The translations under genes and the position numbers were made by a program. Below are positions 57,796-64,000 of a DNA stretch of 64,000 nucleotides, piece by piece. Below the pieces are notes generated by a model. It saw only the letters and a program-made list of their open reading frames with translations, searched no databases and was not told the DNA's origin. Each line of letters starts with the position of its first letter. The first letter of the stretch is position 1. Source of the stretch: Streptomyces coeruleorubidus (lineage in GTDB: Bacteria > Actinomycetota > Actinomycetes > Streptomycetales > Streptomycetaceae); NCBI RefSeq assembly GCF_008705135.1, contig NZ_CP023694.1, positions 3,286,001 to 3,350,000 of the forward strand, given 5' to 3'.

Positions 57796-58518
57796 TCACT
57801 GCTCGGCCACCGCGACGGCGGCCGCACACCCCCTCCCCACCGCCACGTCGTCGATCGCCCAGCCCGGCACCCGGCTGGGCCCGCGCGCGGAGGCGCCGAG
57901 ATGGTCGGAGCGCAGGTCGCGCGCCAGTCCGATGCCGAGCCCCTTCAGATACGCCTCCTTGCGTGTCCACACACGCGCGAAGGCGGCCGGGCGCCGGTCC
58001 GGCGGGCACGCGGCGAGTTCGGCGGCCTCCCGGGGGTGCAGCGTCGCCGTGAGGGCGGAGACGACGTCGGGGGCGGGCAGCCGCTCGATGTCCGCGCCGA
58101 CCGCTGTGTCCGCGAAGGCGAGAAGGCAGAGCCCGGCGGTCCGGGAGACGGAGAAGCACAGGGGCACGCCGGGCACGTCGGGGCGACCGTGCGGGGCCCG
58201 GCACACGGGACAGGGCCGCCGTACCAGCGGCACCTCCGACGGCTCGGCGCCGAGGTAGGCACCGAGGAGCATGCGCAGGCACACGTGGGCGACCCGGTAA
58301 CCGTCCCTGTCCTCCGCCCGGTGAAGTGCCGCGGCCCGCGCCCTTTCCCCGCTGTCCAGCACCACATCCGCGAGCGGGGCCACGGCGCCGCGGAGGTCTT
58401 CCACCCGGGCCAGCCACAGCCGGGGCCGACCGGGGCGGGGCGGCTCCGGGAGCCTGGTCCAGGCCGCGGGCGTGAGCCGTTCGGGACGCGGGACCGGTCT
58501 CGCGGGGAGGAGGCACAC
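57796..58518 (-). CDS. 4'-phosphopantetheinyl transferase (Sfp type)
   Basis: The 240-residue enzyme starts at GTG 58518 (weak ribosome site). It has the Sfp motifs: GADIERL (metal-binding Asp and Glu) and WTRKEAYLKGLGIGL. It transfers the phosphopantetheine arm of CoA to the Ser of carrier domains, here presumably the NRPS encoded 3 kb upstream. A Cys pair CPVCRAPHG in the middle is common in actinobacterial members. It is the last gene of the visible cluster and is convergent with the anti-sigma gene, 3 bp apart. Confidence 0.9.
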   Translation of the reverse strand: MCLLPARPVPRPERLTPAAWTRLPEPPRPGRPRLWLARVEDLRGAVAPLADVVLDSGERARAAALHRAEDRDGYRVAHVCLRMLLGAYLGAEPSEVPLVRRPCPVCRAPHGRPDVPGVPLCFSVSRTAGLCLLAFADTAVGADIERLPAPDVVSALTATLHPREAAELAACPPDRRPAAFARVWTRKEAYLKGLGIGLARDLRSDHLGASARGPSRVPGWAIDDVAVGRGCAAAVAVAEQ

Positions 58519-58532
58519 GGCAAGGGCCGCCT

Positions 58533-59546
58533 TCAGTCGGAGGGGGCCGGCACGGCGCTGGGGCCCTCGATTCCGCCGGCGTGCGACACCGGCGGGGCGA
58601 GCGCGTCGCCGCCGTACAGGGCCTGCACCCAGTTGCTCTGGTAGATGGTGTCGAGGTAGCGCTCACCGAGGTCGGGGGCGATCGCGACGGGTGTGAGGCC
58701 CGGCGTTCCGTGCCGGGCGAGCCAGCTCGTCGCCCCGCTGACGACCGTGCCGGTCGAACCGCCGAACAGGAAGCCCCGCCTCGCCAGGCTCTGGCAGGTA
58801 CGGATGGAATCGGCCTCCTCGACGCGGACCGCCTCGTCGACGTAACTCTCGTCGAGCAGGGGAGGCCTAAGGCTCATGCCCAGTCCGGGAATCATCCGCC
58901 GTCCGGGCGGGTCGCCGAAGATGGCGGAGCCGACGCTGTCCACCGCGACGATCCGCACCGGCCGGTGCCAGGAGCGGAACCAGCGGGCGCAGCCCATCAG
59001 CGTGCCGGTCGTGCCGACACCGATGAACAGGACGTCCAGGTACGGGAACCAGCGGGCGATGGCCGGGGCCGTCCGGAAGTAGTGCGCCCTCCAGTTGTCG
59101 GGGTTGGTGTACTGACTCAGCCACACGTAACGGTGGTCCGCGGCGCACAGATCGCGCAGGTGCGCCAGCCGCGCGCCCAGGAGACCGCCCGCGGCGTGCT
59201 CGTCGGAGACGACGTGGACCCGACTGCCCAGGGCCTCCATCATCAGCCGGGTCGCCAGGTTGCACCGGGAGTCCGTCACGCAGACGAAGCGGTAGCCCTT
59301 GCTCGCGGCGATCATGCTCAACGCCACGCCCAGATTGCCGGAGGAGGACTCGATCAGGATCGAGTCCCGCCTGAGGGTCCCGCTCCGCTCGGCGGACTCC
59401 ACCATCTCGGTCGCGGCCTTCAGCTTGATGGAACCGGCGAAGTTGAAGCCCTCGCACTTGAGGAAGAGCCGGTGTCCCGTCATCGGCTCGAGGTCGACGT
59501 ACAGGTCCTCCTCGTTGAAGGCGTGGGGTACGGATATGACTGGCAC
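58533..59546 (-). CDS. SbnA-like 2,3-diaminopropionate pathway synthase
   Basis: GTG 59546 has GAGGAG 7 bases upstream and gives 337 residues. The protein is a PLP fold-type II enzyme of the cysteine synthase family: Lys41 in FNFAGSIKLKAAT is the PLP lysine, with ESSSGNLGVALSM and GVGTTGTLMG for phosphate binding. Similarity in layout to SbnA, together with the SbnB-like gene upstream, suggests it joins O-phosphoserine and glutamate into N-(2-amino-2-carboxyethyl)-glutamate. That reaction is inferred from family and context. Confidence 0.87.
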   Translation of the reverse strand: MPVISVPHAFNEEDLYVDLEPMTGHRLFLKCEGFNFAGSIKLKAATEMVESAERSGTLRRDSILIESSSGNLGVALSMIAASKGYRFVCVTDSRCNLATRLMMEALGSRVHVVSDEHAAGGLLGARLAHLRDLCAADHRYVWLSQYTNPDNWRAHYFRTAPAIARWFPYLDVLFIGVGTTGTLMGCARWFRSWHRPVRIVAVDSVGSAIFGDPPGRRMIPGLGMSLRPPLLDESYVDEAVRVEEADSIRTCQSLARRGFLFGGSTGTVVSGATSWLARHGTPGLTPVAIAPDLGERYLDTIYQSNWVQALYGGDALAPPVSHAGGIEGPSAVPAPSD

Positions 59547-59590
59547 GATGTTCTCCTCGTCCAGGGCCGGACGGCGGACGGGTGCCGTCC

Positions 59591-60658
59591 TCAGCCGTGC
59601 CGGCTCAGTTCGTGAAAGAAGTCGTCGATGACCTGCAGTCCTCCGGAGCGGGCCACTTCGTCGTAGACGTAGGAGCCGACCGCCAGGTCCAGCACGCCCA
59701 GGCCGAACGGCGAGAAGACCGCCGGACGGTCGGGCGGGACCGTCACGCGGCCGGCCATCACGTCGTCGAGCGTGCCGAGCAGGAAGTCGCGGTTGCCGGT
59801 GAGGCGTTCGGTGAGGTGCGGCGAGGTGGCGGCCCTGAGGCAGTGGTCGATGTCGTCGACGACGTTGGTGGCGCTGAGCAGCACCTGCGGCGCCAGGTCG
59901 CGCAGCGACACGTGCAGCACCACCGGGTTGTGCCGGAACCACGACGGCTCGGTGATGTGCGGCCGGTCGGCGACCGTGGCGAAGACGATCAGGTCGCTGA
60001 GCCGGATCAGCTCCTCGGCGCTGCGGTGCACGGTGACGCGTCCGACGGCCCCGGACTGCTCCAGGTAGGTGCGGAAGCCGGCAGCGCTGTCGGGGGACAG
60101 GTCGTGCACACCGATGGTGTCGAAGGTCCAGCCGGTGCCCTCCAGGTACGTGTGGATGTAGCGGGCGATCAGACCCGCCCCGACGAACCCCAGGCGGGCG
60201 GGGCGGGGTCGTCCCCTGCTGAGCCGGTCGGCGGCCGACGCGGCGGACGCCGCGGTCCTGGCGGCGCTGATGATCGAGCTCTCCATGCAGGCGAAGGGGT
60301 AGCCGGTGGTGGGGTCGTTGAGGATGAGGACGGCTGACGCCCGGGGGATGCCCGAGGTGACGTTGGCGGGGAAGCTGGAGATCCACTTCAGTCCGTCCAC
60401 CCGGCCCTCGCCGCCGAGCGAGGCGGGCAGGGCGATGATCCGTGACGTCGGCCGGTCGGGGAAGCCCAGGAAGGAGGACGGCGGGTTGACCGTGCGGCCG
60501 GCGCCGTGCAGCCGGTAGGTCGCCTCGACGACCTCCACCACGGTCTTCTCCCGTCCCTGGAGCACCTCCTTGACCTGGCTTCCGGGGACGACGGCGAAGG
60601 ACGGCACGGCCGGGGTGTCCGTCCGGGCGGTCTGCGGTGCGGTGTGCAGGGTGGTCAT
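59591..60658 (-). CDS. SbnB-like dehydrogenase making 2,3-diaminopropionate
   Basis: ATG 60658 overlaps the oxygenase stop (60655-60658) and has GGAGGGAAG upstream. The 355-residue NAD-dependent enzyme belongs to the ornithine cyclodeaminase / mu-crystallin superfamily: Rossmann motif LGFVGAGLIARYIHTYL, with the conserved VNPPSSFLGFPDRPTSRIIALPA near the N-terminus. SbnB oxidatively splits the SbnA product into alpha-ketoglutarate and L-2,3-diaminopropionate. The pairing with the SbnA-like gene makes this call good; the end product is inference. Confidence 0.87.
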   Translation of the reverse strand: MTTLHTAPQTARTDTPAVPSFAVVPGSQVKEVLQGREKTVVEVVEATYRLHGAGRTVNPPSSFLGFPDRPTSRIIALPASLGGEGRVDGLKWISSFPANVTSGIPRASAVLILNDPTTGYPFACMESSIISAARTAASAASAADRLSRGRPRPARLGFVGAGLIARYIHTYLEGTGWTFDTIGVHDLSPDSAAGFRTYLEQSGAVGRVTVHRSAEELIRLSDLIVFATVADRPHITEPSWFRHNPVVLHVSLRDLAPQVLLSATNVVDDIDHCLRAATSPHLTERLTGNRDFLLGTLDDVMAGRVTVPPDRPAVFSPFGLGVLDLAVGSYVYDEVARSGGLQVIDDFFHELSRHG

Positions 60659-61671
60659 GCCGCTTCCCTCCCCGTCCGCGGTTCCGGAAGGCCGGGGCGC
60701 ACGGGGTCGGCCATCGCCACCACGATGTTCCGCGGCCCCCGGTACGCCTCCCGGCTGTGCGCGGTGCGGATGTTGTCCACGAGCATCAGGTCCCCGCGCT
60801 GCCAGGGCCGGCGCACGGTGTGGGCTTCGTACGTCTTGTTGATCTGCTCGACGACGTCCGGGGGCACCGGATCGCCGTTGCCGTAACGGGTGTTGAAGGG
60901 CAGCCCGTCCGGTCCGTACTCCTCGGTCAGGAACTCCCTGACCTCGGGTGCCATCGTCCACTCGTTCAGGAACGCGATCTGGTTGAACCAGCAGTGCCGG
61001 CCGGAGACGGGGTGCCGCACGACGGCGGGCCGGTGCTGGCGCGTGCGCAGCGAACCATCCGGCTGCCAGGACCAGTCGATCGCGTGGGCACGGCAGTAGG
61101 CCTCGACCGCGTCGCGATCGTCGGTGCCGAAGGACTGACCGAGCGTCGCGCCGATCCCCTCGTTGTAGGCCCTGTCGAGCAGCCAGCCCTCCCGGGCGAA
61201 ACGGTCGACGAGTTCGGCGGGCAGCGCGTGCAGCACCTCCGTCGCGTCGGCCACCGCGGTGGCACCGCCTTCGTCGGGCGGCTCCAGACACGCGAACATC
61301 AGCAGGCCGGGACACTCGAAGGCGTAGCTCAGTTCGTGGTGCATGCACATGGGCTGGTTGGGCGGCCATGCCGAGGACGAGTAGACGCCGTCCGCGTGGC
61401 GGTCGCGGGCGGCGAACGCCTCGCGTTCGGCCACGGGGCGCTCGGCCACCTGGCGCAGGACCGACTCGACGTCGGCCGGGGTGCGCAGGCCGAGACCCCG
61501 GACGACGAGGGCCCCCCGCTCGGCGACGAGTTCACGCAGCGCGTTCCGCCGGCCCGCCGCCCAGGCCGCCGCGTCCGTGGCGTCCCCGGTGTCTGCGGCA
61601 TCGAGGACCGGAAGGCCGTCCGGAGCCGGTGCCGTGGTGGCCCTGTTCTTGCGGAAGAGTGCCGACAGCAT
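60655..61671 (-). CDS. TauD/SyrP-like Fe(II)/2-oxoglutarate oxygenase
   Basis: ATG 61671 has GAGGAG 6 bases upstream; the protein is 338 residues. The iron ligands are His111 and Glu113 (MHHELSYAFE) and His305 (NIRTAHSREAYRGPRN); the HxE form matches the SyrP/clavaminate-synthase-like group rather than classic TauD HxD. SyrP-type enzymes hydroxylate the beta carbon of an amino acid held on an NRPS carrier domain. A beta-hydroxylated residue in the product is therefore plausible but not shown. Confidence 0.85.
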   Translation of the reverse strand: MLSALFRKNRATTAPAPDGLPVLDAADTGDATDAAAWAAGRRNALRELVAERGALVVRGLGLRTPADVESVLRQVAERPVAEREAFAARDRHADGVYSSSAWPPNQPMCMHHELSYAFECPGLLMFACLEPPDEGGATAVADATEVLHALPAELVDRFAREGWLLDRAYNEGIGATLGQSFGTDDRDAVEAYCRAHAIDWSWQPDGSLRTRQHRPAVVRHPVSGRHCWFNQIAFLNEWTMAPEVREFLTEEYGPDGLPFNTRYGNGDPVPPDVVEQINKTYEAHTVRRPWQRGDLMLVDNIRTAHSREAYRGPRNIVVAMADPVRPGLPEPRTGREAA

Positions 61672-61701
61672 GGGGATCTCCTCTCGTACTCCTCGTGTCC
61701 G

Positions 61702-64000
61702 TCACGGTTCTCCGCCGGTCCGGCTGTCGATCAGCTCGGCCAGGTCGGCCAGTACGGGACGGCCGGCGAGGTCGCGCGGGGAGATCACCCGGCCCAGCGA
61801 GACCGCCAGCCGTACCGCCGACAGGGAAGTGCCGCCCAGGTCGAAGAAGTTGTCGTCCCGGCGGATCCGTCCCGGCGGCAGGCCGAGTTCCGCCTCCCAT
61901 CGCGCCGCGAGCCGCCGTTCGGCCGGCGTCCGCGGGGCGCCAAGGGCATCCCGGGCCGGACCGAGGTCCTCGGCGAGCGCCGCGAGCGCCTTGCGGTCGG
62001 TCTTGCCGTTCGCTGTGAGCGGCAGGCGGTCCAGCCGGTGGAAGGACGACGGGATCATGTACGCGGGGAGCAGGTCCCCGAGCCGTTCCCGCAGGTCCTC
62101 GGCGGTCACCGCTCCCGCGCTCGTGCAGAAGGCCGCCAGCTGGCGGGCGTGCCCTTCCGCGCCGGTCACCACGACCGCGCAGTCCGTGACGCCGGGCACG
62201 CGCAGCAGCGCGTTCTCGACCTCGCCGATCTCGACCCGGAACCCCCGGATCTTCACCTGCGCGTCCCGGCGGCCGAGGAACTCCAGTTTTCCGTCGGGCC
62301 GCCAGCGGCCGAAGTCTCCCCCGCGGTAGAGCCGCCGGCCGGGGCGGTGGGGGTCGGGCAGGTAGGCGAGCCGGGTGCGTTCGGCGTCGTTGACGTAGCC
62401 GCGGCCGACGCACACCCCGGAGAAGACGATGGCGCCGGGCGCCCCGAGCGGAACCGGGAGCAGATTGTCGTCGACGACGTACTGGTACACGTTGGCGATG
62501 GGCCGGCCGAGCGGGATCCGGTCGGTGGCGGGCGGCCGGTCCATCACCTCGTGGTTGGTGTCGTCGGAGGTCTCGGTCAGTCCGTAGGCGTTGACCAGTC
62601 GCACGGCGGGACCGGTGGCGAACCACCGCTGGACCAGCTCCGTCTTCAGCGCCTCGCCGGTGACGGACACACACCGCAGGTCCGGCAGGTCCCGGGGGCG
62701 GCGTTCCAGGGCGGACAGGATGACGTCGAGATAGGACGGCACCAGTTGCAGGACGTTGACGCGGCCCTCGATGATCGTGTCAAGGAACCGGTCCGCGTCG
62801 AGGATGGCGTCCTGCTCGACCAGCAGGGTCCGCCCGCCCGTCATCAGCCCCGCGAGCAACTGCCACAGCGAGATGTCGAAGCACTGTGAGGCCGTCTGCG
62901 CCACCACGGTGCCCTCGCCGATGCCCAGGTCGTCGATCTTGGCGTACAGGTGGTTGAGCAGGCCGGCGTGCTCGCACATGGCGCCCTTCGGCTCCCCGGT
63001 GGAGCCGGAGGTGAAGAAGACGTACGCGAGCCGGTCCGCCGGTATGTCCAGGCCGAGGTCCGTTCCGTCGGTGGCCCGGTCGGTGACGCCCGGGACGAGC
63101 AGCCGCCGGGTCCCGGGGAGCGATGCGAGCGCCCGGTCCAGCTGCCCGGTGCTGTCCGGTTCGGTGAGGACGTACGAGCAGTCGGCGCGGGTGAGCATCG
63201 CGGCGATGCGGCCGGGCGGGTGACGCGGGTCGACGGGCAGGTACACGCCGCCGGCCTTGAGGACGCCGAGCACGGCGGCCGCCCAGTGGAGGTCGCGCTC
63301 GGTCACCACGGCGACCGTGTCCTCGGGTCCGAGCCCCTCGGCCAGCAGGGCGCGGGCCAGCCGGTTGGCCCGTGTGTCGAGGTCCGCGTACGTCAGGCCG
63401 CGGCCCTGGTGGACCACGGCGACGGCGTCCGGCACCTTGCGCACCCGCTCCTCGAACAGCTCGTGGAACCGGCGGTCCGGCAGCGCGCGGTGCGGCCCCG
63501 CCAGCCCGTCGAGCTGGAACCGGAGTTCGTCCGCGGACAGCAGGCTGCGTCGGTCGTGGGGGGCGTCGGGATCGGCGGCGATCGCCTCCAGTGCGGCGAG
63601 GTGGTACCCCCCGATCCGCGCGGCACAGTCCGCGTCCAGCAGGTCCGTCCGGTGACGCAGGCGCAGCAGGAGCCGGCCGCCCTCCTCGCCCGCCGAGACG
63701 CCGAGGAGCACGCTGCCGTCCGCCGGGACGGTGACCTCCTGCCCGGCCGGGGCGAACACCGCTTCGGCTCCGGCCGCGGACGGCGAGCCGGTCCCGGGCG
63801 ACGGCACCGCCGCCTCGGCCCGCCGGGCTTCCAGGACCAGCCGGCGCCAGGTGCCGGGCTCGACCGTCAACTCGAAGGGCAGCGGCCCGGTTCGGCCCGG
63901 GAGCAGACAGCCGCTGCGCACGTCCGGATCGCCGGAGAGCAGGGCGAGCACCTTCGCGTGTGCCGCGAGGAGGATCGCGGTGAGCGGCACCCCGAGTTCA
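61702..64000 (-). CDS. NRPS module: condensation (partial), adenylation, thiolation; N-terminus beyond window
   Basis: The frame is open to the right edge (codons before 63990 read E-L-G), so only the C-terminal part is visible, about 765 residues. Counting from the codon at 63990: 1-170 look like the end of a short or degenerate condensation domain; 175-670 are an adenylation domain (A3 FFTSGSTGEPKG at 325-336, NAYGLTETSDD at 467-477, TANGKTDRKAL at 659-669); 715-760 are a thiolation domain with Ser722 in DLGGTS. No thioesterase follows. My manual reading of the A-domain pocket is D-I-W-Q-S-T-A-D-D-K. The two acidic residues would suit a substrate with an extra amine such as diaminopropionate; this is inference. 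Confidence 0.9.
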   Translation of the reverse strand, partial: ELGVPLTAILLAAHAKVLALLSGDPDVRSGCLLPGRTGPLPFELTVEPGTWRRLVLEARRAEAAVPSPGTGSPSAAGAEAVFAPAGQEVTVPADGSVLLGVSAGEEGGRLLLRLRHRTDLLDADCAARIGGYHLAALEAIAADPDAPHDRRSLLSADELRFQLDGLAGPHRALPDRRFHELFEERVRKVPDAVAVVHQGRGLTYADLDTRANRLARALLAEGLGPEDTVAVVTERDLHWAAAVLGVLKAGGVYLPVDPRHPPGRIAAMLTRADCSYVLTEPDSTGQLDRALASLPGTRRLLVPGVTDRATDGTDLGLDIPADRLAYVFFTSGSTGEPKGAMCEHAGLLNHLYAKIDDLGIGEGTVVAQTASQCFDISLWQLLAGLMTGGRTLLVEQDAILDADRFLDTIIEGRVNVLQLVPSYLDVILSALERRPRDLPDLRCVSVTGEALKTELVQRWFATGPAVRLVNAYGLTETSDDTNHEVMDRPPATDRIPLGRPIANVYQYVVDDNLLPVPLGAPGAIVFSGVCVGRGYVNDAERTRLAYLPDPHRPGRRLYRGGDFGRWRPDGKLEFLGRRDAQVKIRGFRVEIGEVENALLRVPGVTDCAVVVTGAEGHARQLAAFCTSAGAVTAEDLRERLGDLLPAYMIPSSFHRLDRLPLTANGKTDRKALAALAEDLGPARDALGAPRTPAERRLAARWEAELGLPPGRIRRDDNFFDLGGTSLSAVRLAVSLGRVISPRDLAGRPVLADLAELIDSRTGGEP

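Overview
The window is a piece of a Streptomyces (or very close actinomycete) chromosome. The evidence is very high G+C with GTG starts throughout, the gene order radical SAM - CYTH/CHAD - rodA - pbp2 - mreD - mreC - mreB - ndk - folC - valS - clpX - clpP2 - clpP1 - tig followed by tRNA-Pro and tRNA-Gly, the pair of clpP genes, a SodF preceded by a Nur-type operator, and a mycothiol-type DsbA-fold reductase. The left two thirds is core or species-conserved chromosome; the last 6 kb enters an accessory biosynthetic gene cluster that runs off the right edge.

Region by region: 1-9563 (minus strand) holds a radical SAM protein cut by the left edge, a CYTH/CHAD protein and the cell-wall morphogenesis genes mreB-mreC-mreD-pbp2-rodA. 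9.8-14.9 kb carries ndk, a small DUF4233-type membrane protein, folC and valS. 15.1-20.8 kb carries a Pro/Gln-rich membrane protein facing clpX, then clpP2, clpP1 (with a candidate ClgR site) and tig. 20.9-21.3 kb has the two tRNAs and a strong hairpin terminator. 21.3-30.5 kb is a mix of signalling and housekeeping genes: a receptor kinase with a beta-propeller-like sensor, a tiny membrane protein, an acyltransferase, a SpoT-like HD protein, a SpoIIE-type phosphatase, an Eis-like acetyltransferase, a Nei-type glycosylase and RpiB. 30.7-38.7 kb has two paralogous amino-acid permeases, a Ser/Thr kinase whose frame is broken, an LPKTG surface protein, BioY, and sodF with its Nur box and a candidate 3'-UTR small RNA.

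38.7-51.6 kb is largely one sugar or polyol utilisation locus: a divergent kinase/phosphatase pair, then a tightly overlapping plus-strand operon with a lipoprotein binding protein, two permeases, two separate ABC ATPases, a DeoR regulator, a 2-hydroxyacid dehydrogenase, a second FGGY kinase, a glycerophosphodiesterase and a tiny cysteine-pair protein. 51.6-57.8 kb has a DsbA-fold protein, aminopeptidase N, an orphan AbiEi-like protein and an ECF sigma/anti-sigma pair.

57.8-64.0 kb (minus strand) is the start of a non-ribosomal peptide cluster: an NRPS condensation (partial)-adenylation-thiolation module, a SyrP/TauD-like oxygenase, SbnB- and SbnA-like enzymes that together should make L-2,3-diaminopropionate, and a Sfp-type phosphopantetheinyl transferase. 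It is the most likely source of uncommon chemistry here, but the product cannot be read from the part visible. The clearest regulatory signals are the Nur box at sodF and many perfect hairpin terminators between convergent genes.
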